A stretch of DNA of 64,000 nucleotides from Pseudomonadota bacterium (GCA_023439305.1 JAEXOO010000010.1:1-64000), one strand, 5' to 3'; shown: positions 8,941 through 19,022, numbered from the stretch's first letter. Notes: a model not told the origin generated them from the letters alone. Made by a program: numbers and translations.

Positions 8941-10800
8941 ATGTTCGAGTTCAAGAAAACGACCCATCATCAACGCCAGCGCATTCTGATTCGCGCTTTG
9001 GTGGCCGGTATTCTGGCGGCTTTGCTGTTGGGCGTGCTGGGCGTGCGCCTATGGTATTTGCAGGTCGTGCGCTACGAAGGTTTTGCGGCGCGTGCCGATC
9101 AGAACCGCATCGCGGTCGTCCCCATCACCCCCAGGCGGGGTGAAATTCTGGATCGCAACGGCGTAGTCCTGGCCCGCAATTACCGCGACTACACTCTGTC
9201 GGTCGTGCCCGCCAATCTGGAGGATCCCCTGGACGAGATGCTGGACAAGGTGGGGCAGCTCGTCGAGCTGAGTCCGCGTGACCGGCGCCGTTTCAAACAA
9301 AGCGTGGGGCAGAACAGCCGATATTCTGAAAGCATATTGCGCAACAACTTGAATGACGACGAAGCCTCCTGGTTTGCGGCCCATGCTTATAAGTTCCCCG
9401 GCGTGACCTTGCAGGCGCGGTGGGTGCGCGAATATCCGCAAGGCGAGTCCGCGGCCCACGTGGTCGGTTATGTGGGGCGCATCGCCGAGGCCGACCAGAC
9501 ACGGCTGGAGGAAACCGGTCAGACGGGCAATTACCGGGGCACCAGCGTTATCGGCAAGAAAGGCATCGAGAAAACCTGGGAACAGGTGCTGCATGGACGC
9601 ACTGGCATCGAAGAAGTGGAAGTAGCCGCCTCGGGGCGACCTGTGCGCACGCTCAGCCGGGTCGACCCGGTCCCCGGAGCCAGTTTGAGGCTGTCGCTGG
9701 ATATCGAGCTGCAGAAAGTGGCCGAAGCCCAGTTCAAGGGGCGGCGCGGCGCACTGGTCGCCATTGAACCGGCCACCGGCGAAATCCTGGCGTTTGTGTC
9801 GGCGCCGTCTTTCGATCCTAATCTGTTCATTGACGGCATCGATGTCGAGAACTGGCGCAAGCTCAATGATTCGCCCGATCACCCGCTGATCAACCGCCCC
9901 TTGTACGGAACGTACCCTATCGGATCGACCTACAAACCTTTCGTGGCGCTGGCGGCGCTGGAGCTGGGCAAGCGGGGCGCGACCGACCGGATCGCTGACC
10001 CGGGGTATTTCGAATTCGGCGGACAGCGGTTCCGCAATGCCGGCGGAGCGGTATATGGTTCCACCGATATGCACAGGGCCCTGGTGGTGTCTTCGGACAC
10101 CTATTTCTATTCGCTGGGGCCGGAAATCGGGGTGGATAATCTTCATGACTTCATGAAGCAGTTTGGTTTTGGCCAGTACACCGGTATTGACCTGGATGGC
10201 GAACGGCGCGGCATTCTGCCGTCGACGGAGTGGAAGCGCCAGGCCTATCGCAAGCCGGCCCAGCAACGCTGGTATGCCGGCGAAAGCATTTCTGTGGCCG
10301 TGGGGCAGGGCTACAACTCCTTTACCCTGTTGCAACTGGCCCATGCGACGGCGGTGCTGGCCAACAATGGCATTTCGCGCAAGCCGCACCTGGTCAGCCA
10401 GATCGTCAACCCGCATGACCCCGATGTTGAAAAGCCGGTGCGCATTGATTCCGAAGTCATTCCTCTGAAGCAGGCCAATCTGGACGTGGTCAAGCGGGCT
10501 CTGGTGGATGTGGTGCGCATGGGCACGGCCCGGCGCGCTTTTGCCGGCGCTGCCTACCAGGCGGCCGGCAAGACCGGGACGGCCCAGGTATTCAGCCTGC
10601 GCGGCGCCAAATACAATGCCAACGCCATCGACGAGCGTTTGCGCGATCATGCCTTGTTCATGTCTTACGCCCCGGCCGAAGATCCCAAGATCGCTGTCGC
10701 GCTGATTGTGGAAAATGCAGGGTGGGGCGGATCGGTGGCGGCGCCTGTGGTTCGTCAGGTGTTTGATTACTGGCTGGTCGAGCGGGGGCATCTGAAATGA
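8941..10800 (+). CDS. mrdA: Penicillin-binding protein 2, elongasome transpeptidase
   Basis: A 619-residue class B PBP. It has an N-terminal membrane anchor (about residues 17-40), the PBP dimerisation domain starting at TPRRGEILDRNGVVLARN, and a transpeptidase domain. The active-site motifs are S329-T-Y-K332 (in YPIGSTYKPF), SSD in VVSSDTYFYSLG and KTGTAQ. It cross-links peptidoglycan together with RodA. It begins 14 bases after mreD and shares four bases (ATGA) with rodA. Confidence 0.98.
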   Translation: MFEFKKTTHHQRQRILIRALVAGILAALLLGVLGVRLWYLQVVRYEGFAARADQNRIAVVPITPRRGEILDRNGVVLARNYRDYTLSVVPANLEDPLDEMLDKVGQLVELSPRDRRRFKQSVGQNSRYSESILRNNLNDDEASWFAAHAYKFPGVTLQARWVREYPQGESAAHVVGYVGRIAEADQTRLEETGQTGNYRGTSVIGKKGIEKTWEQVLHGRTGIEEVEVAASGRPVRTLSRVDPVPGASLRLSLDIELQKVAEAQFKGRRGALVAIEPATGEILAFVSAPSFDPNLFIDGIDVENWRKLNDSPDHPLINRPLYGTYPIGSTYKPFVALAALELGKRGATDRIADPGYFEFGGQRFRNAGGAVYGSTDMHRALVVSSDTYFYSLGPEIGVDNLHDFMKQFGFGQYTGIDLDGERRGILPSTEWKRQAYRKPAQQRWYAGESISVAVGQGYNSFTLLQLAHATAVLANNGISRKPHLVSQIVNPHDPDVEKPVRIDSEVIPLKQANLDVVKRALVDVVRMGTARRAFAGAAYQAAGKTGTAQVFSLRGAKYNANAIDERLRDHALFMSYAPAEDPKIAVALIVENAGWGGSVAAPVVRQVFDYWLVERGHLK

Positions 10801-11954
10801 GACGATTGCTGCAATGGGGCCTGCGGGCTGTCAATGCCTTTGATTGGCCCTTGCTGCTCCTGTTGGCCTTGATGACATTGCTGGGCCTGACGGTGATGCA
10901 TTCCGCCGTGGGCGGGACGGATTGGCGTTTTGCAGACCAGACGCGCAATTTCCTGCTGGCATTCAGCGTCATGTGGGTGGCGGCGCTGATACCGCCGCCG
11001 GTGTGGATGCGCCTGGCGCCCTTTGTTTATTCAGTGGGCGTTGTGCTGTTGCTGGGCGTGGAGTTTTTTGGCGAAACCAGCAAGGGCGCAACGCGTTGGC
11101 TGGATCTGGGCGTGGCGCGCATCCAGCCCTCGGAAATGCTGAAAATCTCGGTGCCGTTGATGCTGGCCTGGTATTTCGACCGCAATCAGGGGGCGCGCAT
11201 GCGCTTCATGGATTTCCTGGTGGCCGGTCTCCTGCTCATGATTCCCTTCTTGCTGATTGTGCGCCAGCCCGATCTGGGAACCGCGCTGCTGGTGTTCGGG
11301 ACGGGGTTTTGCGTGATGTACTTTGCGGGCCTGTCCTTTCGTTTGCTGATCCCGATTTTCCTGATTCTGGTACTGGGGATCAGCGCCCTGCTGTACTACG
11401 AAGACAATATCTGTGTACCGGACCTGGACTGGGTGGTCTTGCATGACTACCAGAAGCATAGGGTCTGCACTTTGCTCAATCCGGGCAGCGACCCGCTGGG
11501 CAAGGGGTTTCATACCATTCAGTCCATGATCGCCATCGGGTCGGGGGGGGTCTACGGCAAGGGCTATATGATGGGTACGCAGTCGCACCTGGATTTTGTG
11601 CCCGAGCGCACGACCGACTTCATTTTCGCGGTGTTTGCCGAAGAGTTCGGCCTGTACGGCGGCATCATGCTGCTGGTGCTGTATGCCTTGCTGATTCTGC
11701 GAGGCCTGACGATCACCGTGGCGGCGCAGACGCAATTCAGCCGGCTGCTGGCCGGCGCCATGTCCATGATGCTGTTTGTCTACGTGTTCGTGAATATCGG
11801 CATGGTGACGGGCATTTTGCCTGTCGTGGGCGTGCCTTTGCCGTTCCTGAGCTATGGCGGCACCGCGCTGATGACGCTGGGGGTGGCATGCGGAATGCTG
11901 ATGAGCGTCAGCCATTACCGGCCGAGCCGACCTTATAGCGGGGGCTCGGCGTAG
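10797..11954 (+). CDS. mrdB: Peptidoglycan glycosyltransferase RodA
   Basis: A 385-residue SEDS-family polytopic membrane protein that polymerises lipid II as partner of PBP2. Visible family landmarks include FLLIVRQPDLGTALLVFGTG, SHLDFVPERTTDFIFAVFAEEFG and the C-terminal GVPLPFLSYGGTALMTLGVA. It overlaps mrdA by four bases. It is convergent with mutY (gap 28 bases); no good terminator is seen between them. Confidence 0.97.
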   Translation: MRRLLQWGLRAVNAFDWPLLLLLALMTLLGLTVMHSAVGGTDWRFADQTRNFLLAFSVMWVAALIPPPVWMRLAPFVYSVGVVLLLGVEFFGETSKGATRWLDLGVARIQPSEMLKISVPLMLAWYFDRNQGARMRFMDFLVAGLLLMIPFLLIVRQPDLGTALLVFGTGFCVMYFAGLSFRLLIPIFLILVLGISALLYYEDNICVPDLDWVVLHDYQKHRVCTLLNPGSDPLGKGFHTIQSMIAIGSGGVYGKGYMMGTQSHLDFVPERTTDFIFAVFAEEFGLYGGIMLLVLYALLILRGLTITVAAQTQFSRLLAGAMSMMLFVYVFVNIGMVTGILPVVGVPLPFLSYGGTALMTLGVACGMLMSVSHYRPSRPYSGGSA

Positions 11955-11982
11955 GCGAAATGGCCCGCGTCGGGGCGCGGCA

Positions 11983-13074
11983 TCAGTCCAGCGTCAACTG
12001 AGCGCCGCCCTTTACGGCATACAAGCCGTCCAGCAGTTTGCGGATGGGGGCGGGCAAGGCCGCGCCGGACAGCTCAAGCACGTCCAGCCACTGCTGCCGC
12101 GCATCGGGCTCGGCCAGCGTCGATGCGTCGGCGGTCAGCAGCCAGGGCGTGATGTGCAGCTTGAAATGCGAGAACACATGCTGAAAAGAAGCCAGGGACA
12201 CGGGGTCCTGGCGGGACCAGCAGCGGGCGGCTGTCATCAGGGCGTGTTCATCGTCGAATTGCGGCAGGGTCTGCAAGCCGCCCCAGATGCCCTTGTCCGG
12301 CCGCTGTTCCAACAACAGACGGCCGTCTTGCTCCACGATCAGAACATGACAATAGCGTTCGTCCTGACGGGCGCGCTCTTTGGGGCTGGGCAGCGCGGCC
12401 TGGGCCTGATGCAGATGGGCATAGCAATCGGATTGCAGCGGACACAGGCTGCAGGTGGGCTTGCTGCGCGTACAGCATTGCGAACCCAGGTCCATGAGGC
12501 CTTGCGTATAGGCCGCCATGTCCAGGTCGGGCGGGGATTCGGCCACAGCCTGGTCCGCCTTGTCCCAGAGCGCATTCTCCACTGCTTTTTTCTGCGTAGG
12601 TCCATAGATGCCGAAATAGCGCGTGAAGACCCGTTTGACGTTGCCGTCCATGATGGGGCTGCGTTCGCCATAGCAGAAAGCGGCGATGGCGCACGCGGTG
12701 GAGCGGCCTATGCCGGGCAGGGTGGCCAACTCGGCGGCCGTCGGGGGAAAGCGGCCGCCCCAGTGTTCTGCTACTTCGCGTGCGCAGCGGTGCAGATTGC
12801 GGGCGCGGGCGTAATAGCCTAGCCCCGCCCAATAGGGCATGACTTCGTCCTGGCTGGCGGCGGCCAGGTCCAGTACGGTGGGAAAGCGTTCCAGAAAGCG
12901 TTCGTAATAGCCCAGGACAGTGGCGACCTGGGTTTGCTGGAGCATGATTTCCGACAACCACACGCGATAAGGGTCTTGGGTGTGTTGCCAGGGAAGGTGG
13001 TGGCGGCCGGCTTCTTTCTGCCAGGCCACGACGCGGCCAGCCAGGCCGCGCGTACAGGATTGGGTTTGGGGCAT
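11983..13074 (-). CDS. mutY: Adenine DNA glycosylase MutY
   Basis: A 363-residue glycosylase that removes A from 8-oxoG:A mispairs. Visible elements are the catalytic Glu in WLSEIMLQQTQV, the helix-hairpin-helix LPGIGRSTACAIAAF followed by the catalytic Asp in MDGNVKRV, the [4Fe-4S] motif C-X6-C-X2-C-X5-C in CTRSKPTCSLCPLQSDC, and a C-terminal NUDIX-like 8-oxoG recognition domain (VEQDGRLLLEQRP). The start MPQTQSC at 13074 overlaps the ftsX stop by one base (TGATG). The open frame extends upstream through ftsX out of frame with it; that part is not coding. Confidence 0.97.
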   Translation of the reverse strand: MPQTQSCTRGLAGRVVAWQKEAGRHHLPWQHTQDPYRVWLSEIMLQQTQVATVLGYYERFLERFPTVLDLAAASQDEVMPYWAGLGYYARARNLHRCAREVAEHWGGRFPPTAAELATLPGIGRSTACAIAAFCYGERSPIMDGNVKRVFTRYFGIYGPTQKKAVENALWDKADQAVAESPPDLDMAAYTQGLMDLGSQCCTRSKPTCSLCPLQSDCYAHLHQAQAALPSPKERARQDERYCHVLIVEQDGRLLLEQRPDKGIWGGLQTLPQFDDEHALMTAARCWSRQDPVSLASFQHVFSHFKLHITPWLLTADASTLAEPDARQQWLDVLELSGAALPAPIRKLLDGLYAVKGGAQLTLD

Positions 13075-13982
13075 CAGTATTGAGTGCTGCGGGTAACCGA
13101 CCAGCGTGCGGCCATGGCGCCCAGGATGGCGACCAGAATGGCGGCGGTCAGCAGCAGTGAAAAATCGGGCAGGTGCAGTTGAAGGGGGACGCCGTAGCTG
13201 GCGGCCAGGCGTGTCAGGGCCTGATTCAAGGGAGTCAGGGCCAGCAGCGCCAGGCCGCAAGCCAGGGCGCTGGCCAGCAGGCCGGTCAGTGCGCCCATGT
13301 ACAGAAAGGGTCGGCGCACGAAGGCTTCGGTCGCGCCGACCAGGCGCGCTACGGCGATTTCTTCGCGTTGGCTGAGCGCTTGCAGGCGCACGGTATTGAA
13401 GACCGTGGCGATCACCACGACGCCCACGCCGGCCATCAGAATCCAAAGCCCGATGCGGATAAAGCGCAGGATGGCTTCCAGGCGCTGCACCCATTCGCTG
13501 TCCAGCAGCACGCTGTCCACGCCGGGGCGTGTCTGCAGTTCCTGGGCCAGGGTGTCGGCGCGTGCCGCTAGATCGGGCGCTTCGTGCAGGGTCAGGACGA
13601 TGGCATGCGGCAAGGGGTTGCTGGGCAGCACGGCCAGCGCGTCCGCCCAAGTCGGGTTGCCTTTGAGCTGGCGCAACGCCTGCTCGTTGCTGACCAGGCG
13701 CGCCTGTGCCAACAAGGGCTCGAAGTCCTTGCTGATTGCAGCGGTCAAGGCCTGCGCCTGTTCCAGCTTGGCCTCCTGCTTCATGAAGACCGTCATTTCC
13801 GGTGAAATCGGGATTTCGCGTACGACGGGTTGGGCGGCCAGCAAAATAGCCGCGCCCAGTATGGGCACGGCCAGCGTCAGGGAGATGACCACCAGGTTGG
13901 CCAGGGACGAGAAGGGCTGCACTTTCAGGCGCCGCAGCGCCACCAGCAGGGCATATTGATGGTGCCTGAGCCAACGCGTCAT
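13074..13982 (-). CDS. ftsX: Cell division ABC transporter permease FtsX
   Basis: A 302-residue FtsX. It has an N-terminal cytoplasmic segment, a first membrane helix (LVVISLTLAVPILGAAILLA), a periplasmic domain (about residues 60-170) that in other species activates murein hydrolases through EnvC/NlpD-type partners, and three C-terminal membrane helices. The start overlaps the ftsE stop by four bases. It acts at the septum with FtsE. Confidence 0.96.
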   Translation of the reverse strand: MTRWLRHHQYALLVALRRLKVQPFSSLANLVVISLTLAVPILGAAILLAAQPVVREIPISPEMTVFMKQEAKLEQAQALTAAISKDFEPLLAQARLVSNEQALRQLKGNPTWADALAVLPSNPLPHAIVLTLHEAPDLAARADTLAQELQTRPGVDSVLLDSEWVQRLEAILRFIRIGLWILMAGVGVVVIATVFNTVRLQALSQREEIAVARLVGATEAFVRRPFLYMGALTGLLASALACGLALLALTPLNQALTRLAASYGVPLQLHLPDFSLLLTAAILVAILGAMAARWSVTRSTQY

Positions 13983-14650
13983 GCCATGACTCCCGGGTGG
14001 TCGTTGAATCGGCCGTCCTGGATCAGCAGGGTGCGGCGCGCGTAGCGCGCCATCAGCCGGATGTCGTGCGAGGCGATCAGCGTGGTCACGCCGACCCGGT
14101 TGAAGTCCATCAGTACGTCCATGATGCGTTTGGCGTTGTCAGCGTCCAGGTTGGCGGTGGGCTCGTCGGCGATCAGGATAGCCGGGCGGTTGACGATGGC
14201 GCGGGCAATGGCCAGGCGTTGCTGTTCGCCGCCGGACATTTCCACAGGGTTGAGGTCTTCCTTGCCGCGCAGGCCCACTTTTTCCATGGCGGCACGGGCC
14301 CGCGCCTGCGCCGTGCGCGGATCCAGGCCCACTACGGCCAGAGGCAGGGTGACGTTGGCCAGGGCGCTGCGGTCATACAGCAGGTGGGTGTCTTGCAGCA
14401 CGACGCCGACCGCGCGACGCAGATAGGGGCGCGCGCGCGCGGACAGTTTCTCCATGCGGTGGCCGTTCACCTGAACCGAGCCGCGGCTGGGCGGTTCCAG
14501 GCCACCGATCAGACGCAGCAAGGTGGATTTTCCGGCACCCGACGGACCGGAGACGAAAACGAATTCGCCGGCCTGGATGCGGAAGTTGAGGTCGGCAAGA
14601 ATATTCCTGCCGCGACCATACGACTTGAAAACGTGTTGGAACTCGATCAT
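13979..14650 (-). CDS. ftsE: Cell division ATP-binding protein FtsE
   Basis: A 223-residue ABC ATPase. It has Walker A GPSGAGKST (about residues 36-44), signature MSGGEQQRLAIARA, Walker B ILIADEPTANLD and the switch His in TLIASHD. It starts MIEFQHVFKSYGRGRNIL, the standard FtsE opening; the longer upstream frame belongs to the divergent aap promoter region and is not coding. First gene of ftsE-ftsX-mutY. Confidence 0.97.
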   Translation of the reverse strand: MIEFQHVFKSYGRGRNILADLNFRIQAGEFVFVSGPSGAGKSTLLRLIGGLEPPSRGSVQVNGHRMEKLSARARPYLRRAVGVVLQDTHLLYDRSALANVTLPLAVVGLDPRTAQARARAAMEKVGLRGKEDLNPVEMSGGEQQRLAIARAIVNRPAILIADEPTANLDADNAKRIMDVLMDFNRVGVTTLIASHDIRLMARYARRTLLIQDGRFNDHPGVMA

Positions 14651-14768
14651 CGCGAGGGAAACTCCCCATATTTGTTTCGCAATGCTGGTCTTACGATTGG
14701 ATACCGACAGCTTAGCTGCAATTGTAATCTGCATCCATTTACCAAAAGTAAACAGGAGGTGACTTTCC

Positions 14769-15785
14769 ATGAGGTTCGTGAAAACCATTGCATTCGGTGT
14801 GGCTTTAATGGCATTTGGCGCCAGCGCCCAGGCGGGCGAGACATTGGACGCGGTCAAGAAGAAGGGGTTCGTCCAATGCGGCATCTCGACCGGTATTGCC
14901 GGTTTTTCTTTGGCGGACAGCAAGGGAGCGTGGTCTGGGCTTGATGTGGATATGTGCCGCGCCGTGGCCGCCGCCGTGTTCGGCGATGCGTCCAAGTTCA
15001 AGGTCACGCCTTTGACAACCCAGCAGCGCTTTACTGCCTTGCAGTCGGGCGAAGTGGATGTATTGACGCGCAACACCACGGCCACCATCGCCCGGGACAC
15101 GACGCTAGGGCTGATGAGCACGGGCGTTAATTACTATGATAGCCAGGGCGTCATGGTCAAGAAGGCCTTGGGTGTGAAAAGCGCCAAAGAGCTGGATGGG
15201 GCCGCCGTGTGTGTTCAGCCCGGCACCACGACAGAGCTGAATCTGGCTGATTGGTTCCGCGCCCAGAACATCAAGTTCAATCCGGTCGTGATCAACAACC
15301 CCGAAGAGGCCATGCGTTCTTTTACCTCCGGGCGCTGTGATGCATTCACCACGGACAAGTCTCAGCTGGCTGCTGTGCGCGCTGCGCAGGGCTCGCCCGC
15401 CGACTTCGATATTCTGCCCGAGGATTTCTCCAAGGAGCCGCTAGGCCCCATGGTCCGGCAGGGTGATGATGAGTGGTTCACGCTGGTGCGCTGGACGCTG
15501 AACGCCATGCTGGAGGCCGAGGAGTACGGCATTACATCCGCCAACGCGGATGAAAAAATGAAAAGCGACAATCCCAGCGTACAGCGCATCCTGGGGGTAT
15601 CGGGAGAGCTGGGCAAAGGGCTGAAGCTGGACAACAAGTGGGCCTACAACATCATCAAGCAAGTGGGCAACTATGGAGAGAGCTTTGAGCGCAATCTGGG
15701 CAAAGATACGCCGCTCAAGCTTGAGCGCGGCCTGAATGCGCAGTGGCGGGAAGGCGGTCTGATGTACGGGTGGCCAGTGCGTTAA
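14769..15785 (+). CDS. aapJ: General L-amino acid ABC transporter, periplasmic binding protein
   Basis: A 338-residue binding protein with a signal peptide ending near SAQA. The mature protein begins GETLDAVKKKGFVQCGISTG, then GLDVDMCRAVAAAVFGDASK, typical of AapJ/YhdW rather than the shorter GltI type. It has a strong Shine-Dalgarno sequence (AGGAGGTGA at 14754-14762). It captures a broad range of L-amino acids in the characterised rhizobial system; breadth here is inferred. First gene of aapJQMP. Confidence 0.95.
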   Translation: MRFVKTIAFGVALMAFGASAQAGETLDAVKKKGFVQCGISTGIAGFSLADSKGAWSGLDVDMCRAVAAAVFGDASKFKVTPLTTQQRFTALQSGEVDVLTRNTTATIARDTTLGLMSTGVNYYDSQGVMVKKALGVKSAKELDGAAVCVQPGTTTELNLADWFRAQNIKFNPVVINNPEEAMRSFTSGRCDAFTTDKSQLAAVRAAQGSPADFDILPEDFSKEPLGPMVRQGDDEWFTLVRWTLNAMLEAEEYGITSANADEKMKSDNPSVQRILGVSGELGKGLKLDNKWAYNIIKQVGNYGESFERNLGKDTPLKLERGLNAQWREGGLMYGWPVR

Positions 15786-15887
15786 GATTCCATATCTTTA
15801 CCATCTGTTTCCGCGTCCGGCCCCGGCGGCCGGGCGCGGGTCATCCCGCAGGGCTACGCGTAGTGCTGCAAACACGGGTTTTACGCT

Positions 15888-17072
15888 ATGGCACAACATA
15901 CACCTGCTCCGCAGGCGCCGCGCCGCCGCCTGTCCTGGAATGATCCTTTCACACGCGGCATCATCTATCAGGTGCTGATTCTGGGCATCCTGGGCTTTTG
16001 TGTGTGGTATTTGGTCTCCAATACCCTGCACAACCTGGCGGTGCGTAACATCTCAACGGGTTTCGGTTTCCTGGACCGCGAGGCGGGTTTCGCCATCGGC
16101 GAGACGCCCATTGCCTATACGCCGTCCGACACCTATGGTCGCGCCATTCTGGTGGGCCTGATCAATACCCTGAAAGTGTCGGTCATCGGCATCATCGCTG
16201 CTACGGCGCTTGGTACGGTGCTGGGCATCGCACGCCTGTCCAAGAACTGGCTCATCTCTCGCCTGGCCGGCGTCTACGTCGAGGTGATGCGCAACGTTCC
16301 CCTGCTGCTGCAACTGTTCTTCTGGTATGCGCTGATCACCGAAGCCTTGCCCGGTCCGCGCCAGGCCCTCAACCCCGTCAACGGGGTATTCCTGTCCAAT
16401 CGGGGCCTGAAGCTGCCGACGATGCAAGGAGACGGGCTGAGCTGGATCCTGCTTGGCCTGGGCGTGGCGATTGTCGTCATTGTTCTGCTCGCTCATTGGG
16501 CCCGGCGTCGTCAGGAACAGAGCGGCCGCATCTTTCCGGTGGCTCGCACCAGCGCCGCGCTGCTGCTGGCCTTGCCTGCGCTTGTCTTGCTGCTGAGCGG
16601 TGCGCCCATCGCCTTGGATATGCCCGAGCTGCGCGGTTTCAATTTCGTGGGTGGGCTGACGCTGTCGCCGGAGTTCGCCGCGCTGCTGGCCGGCCTTATT
16701 ATTTATACCTCGGCCTTCGTGGCTGAAGTCGTGCGCTCGGGAATACAGTCCGTGGGCAAGGGGCAATGGGAAGCTGCTCAGGCGCTTGGGCTGCCGCGCA
16801 GTCGCATGATGCGCCTGGTGATTTTGCCGCAGGCGCTGCGCGTGATTGTGCCGCCCATGACCAGCCAGTATTTGAATCTGACCAAGAACAGTTCGCTGGC
16901 GGTGGCTATCGGCTACCCCGATATCGTGTCGGTCGTGAACACCACGCTGAATCAGACGGGCCAGGCGATCGAGGGCATCCTGATCATCATGGCGGCTTAC
17001 CTGACCGTCAGCCTGTCGATCTCGGTTTTCATGAACTGGTACAACAACCGCATTGCCTTGGTGGAGCGCTAA
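15888..17072 (+). CDS. aapQ: General L-amino acid ABC transporter permease
   Basis: A 394-residue permease, longer than HisMQ-type proteins because of an extra N-terminal helix and a central insertion, as is usual for AapQ. It contains VYVEVMRNVPLLLQLFFWYALI and the EAA loop AAQALGLPRSRMMRLVILPQALR. It lies about 100 bases after aapJ and abuts aapM directly (stop TAA followed by ATG). Confidence 0.95.
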   Translation: MAQHTPAPQAPRRRLSWNDPFTRGIIYQVLILGILGFCVWYLVSNTLHNLAVRNISTGFGFLDREAGFAIGETPIAYTPSDTYGRAILVGLINTLKVSVIGIIAATALGTVLGIARLSKNWLISRLAGVYVEVMRNVPLLLQLFFWYALITEALPGPRQALNPVNGVFLSNRGLKLPTMQGDGLSWILLGLGVAIVVIVLLAHWARRRQEQSGRIFPVARTSAALLLALPALVLLLSGAPIALDMPELRGFNFVGGLTLSPEFAALLAGLIIYTSAFVAEVVRSGIQSVGKGQWEAAQALGLPRSRMMRLVILPQALRVIVPPMTSQYLNLTKNSSLAVAIGYPDIVSVVNTTLNQTGQAIEGILIIMAAYLTVSLSISVFMNWYNNRIALVER

Positions 17073-18167
17073 ATGACGAGTCAGAATATCTCGACCTTGT
17101 TGGCTCCGCCTCCTTTGCGCCGGGGCCTGGTCGGCTGGCTGCGCGAGAATCTGTTTTCCTCGCCGCTGAACGCCATTCTGACCGTGCTGATGGTCTGGCT
17201 GCTGCTCCTGGCGGTGCCGGCCATGGTGGACTGGCTCTTCATCAAAGCTAATTTCGACGCTCAGAATGCGCAAGAATGCCGCGCCTCGGGCGGGGCATGC
17301 TGGGCCTTCATCCGAGAAAAGCATCGCCTGATTCTGTTCGGGATCTATCCCTATGACGAGCAGTGGCGTCCCTTGTTGGCCTCCATCCTGTTGACGCTGC
17401 TGATCGTGTGCAGTTGCGTGCGCTGGTTCTGGAAGCCCTGGCTGCCCGTGCTGTGGGCGGTGGGCCTGACCGGAGTCGGCGTTTTGATGTGGGGCGGCGT
17501 GCTGGGCCTGAGCTATGTCGAGAACAGCCTGTGGGGCGGCTTGCCGCTGACCCTGATCCTGGCCACTTTCGGCATTGCCTTTGCTTTTCCTCTGGGCCTG
17601 TTACTGGCGCTGGGGCGCACCTCCCGCTTGCCGGCCGTCAAGGCGGTGTGCGTGGTCTATATCGAGTTGATCCGCGGCGTGCCCCTGATCAGCCTGCTGT
17701 TCATGTCTTCAGTGATGCTGCCCTTGTTCATGCCCGAAGGCTTCAATATCGACAAGCTGCTGCGTGCGCAGATCGCCATCATCCTGTTTGCGGCGGCCTA
17801 CATTGCAGAAACGGTGCGCGGCGGCTTGCAGGCCATCCCCAAGGGGCAGTACGAAGGCGCCGAGTCCATAGGCCTGAGCTATTGGCAGACCATGCGCAAG
17901 ATCGTGCTGCCGCAGGCGCTCAAGATCGTGATCCCGCCGCTGGTCGGCATCTTTATTTCGCTGTTCAAGGATACGTCCCTGGTGGTGATCATCGGCATCT
18001 TCGACCTGACCCAGGCCGCCAAGGTGGCCTTGGCCGATGCGGCCTGGCGCGGCTTCAGCACAGAAGCCTATTTGTTCATCGCCCTGATTTACTTTGTGTT
18101 CTGCTATTCGATCTCGCGCTACAGCCGCTCGCTCGAGCGCAGGCTGCAGACCGGGTACGAACGCTGA
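17073..18167 (+). CDS. aapM: General L-amino acid ABC transporter permease
   Basis: A 364-residue AapM partner permease. It has an N-terminal membrane helix followed by a periplasmic loop containing two Cys (NAQECRASGGACWAF), which could be disulphide-bonded, and then a standard permease core with YIELIRGVPLISLLFMSSVMLP. The EAA loop GAESIGLSYWQTMRKIVLPQALK would contact AapP. No gap separates it from aapQ. Confidence 0.95.
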   Translation: MTSQNISTLLAPPPLRRGLVGWLRENLFSSPLNAILTVLMVWLLLLAVPAMVDWLFIKANFDAQNAQECRASGGACWAFIREKHRLILFGIYPYDEQWRPLLASILLTLLIVCSCVRWFWKPWLPVLWAVGLTGVGVLMWGGVLGLSYVENSLWGGLPLTLILATFGIAFAFPLGLLLALGRTSRLPAVKAVCVVYIELIRGVPLISLLFMSSVMLPLFMPEGFNIDKLLRAQIAIILFAAAYIAETVRGGLQAIPKGQYEGAESIGLSYWQTMRKIVLPQALKIVIPPLVGIFISLFKDTSLVVIIGIFDLTQAAKVALADAAWRGFSTEAYLFIALIYFVFCYSISRYSRSLERRLQTGYER

Positions 18168-18211
18168 TATATGCTGCGGCGCGAGCGCCGCGGGCCTACT
18201 AGGAGTTTTGC

Positions 18212-18949
18212 ATGGCAGAGGCCATCATTCAGCTCAAGAACGTCAACAAGTGGTACGGACAGTTCCACGTGCTGCGCAATATCAATCTGGACGTGGCGTC
18301 AGGTGAGCGCATCGTGATCTGTGGTCCGTCCGGCTCGGGCAAGTCCACCTTGATCCGCTGCATCAATCGGCTGGAGGAGCACCAGCAGGGCCAGGTCATC
18401 GTGGATGGCGTGGAGCTGACCAACGATCTGCGCCAGATCGAGGCCATACGCCGGGATGTGGGCATGGTGTTTCAGCATTTCAATCTGTTCCCGCATCTGA
18501 CCGTCATGGAGAACCTGACACTGGGACCGATGTGGGTGTTGCGCAAGACCAAGGCCCAGGCCCAGGCCATGGCCATGAAGTATCTGGAACGAGTGCGTAT
18601 CCCTGAACAGGCCCAGAAATTTCCCGGACAGCTCTCGGGCGGACAACAGCAGCGTGTCGCCATTGCCCGCTCGCTGTGCATGGAGCCTAAAATCATGTTG
18701 TTCGATGAGCCTACATCGGCTCTGGATCCTGAAATGGTCAAGGAAGTGCTGGAGGTGATGGTGGAGCTGGCCCATACTGGCATGACTATGCTGTGCGTGA
18801 CCCACGAAATGGGCTTTGCCCGCAAAGTGGCCGATCGCGTCATTTTCATGGACCAGGGCGAGATCATCGAACAGAACGCGCCCGACGCGTTCTTTGACAA
18901 TCCGCAGAACGAGCGCACGCGAGAGTTTCTCAGCCAGATCATTCACTGA
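18212..18949 (+). CDS. aapP: General L-amino acid ABC transporter ATP-binding protein
   Basis: A 245-residue ABC ATPase of the polar amino acid class. It has Walker A GPSGSGKST, signature LSGGQQQRVAIARSL, Walker B IMLFDEPTSALDPEMV and the switch His in VTHEMGFARKVADR. An AGGAG Shine-Dalgarno lies at 18201-18205. It energises the AapQM channel and ends the aap operon. Confidence 0.97.
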   Translation: MAEAIIQLKNVNKWYGQFHVLRNINLDVASGERIVICGPSGSGKSTLIRCINRLEEHQQGQVIVDGVELTNDLRQIEAIRRDVGMVFQHFNLFPHLTVMENLTLGPMWVLRKTKAQAQAMAMKYLERVRIPEQAQKFPGQLSGGQQQRVAIARSLCMEPKIMLFDEPTSALDPEMVKEVLEVMVELAHTGMTMLCVTHEMGFARKVADRVIFMDQGEIIEQNAPDAFFDNPQNERTREFLSQIIH

Positions 18950-19022
18950 TATCGTGTTGCCTGGCAACCGGACAGACGCCGACCGTTTTTCTGCCCCGAG
19001 CCGCCAAATGAGTACGGCGCAA

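Noticed and set aside
9049..10791. A 580-codon minus-strand frame opposite mrdA
   Set aside because: Shadow of mrdA, which has all PBP2 active-site motifs; the antisense product is Arg/His/Gln-rich without domains.
13075..13974. In-frame N-terminal extension of mutY by about 300 codons
   Set aside because: It covers ftsX in another frame, while ftsX itself encodes a normal membrane protein; mutY homologues start at MPQTQ-like positions.
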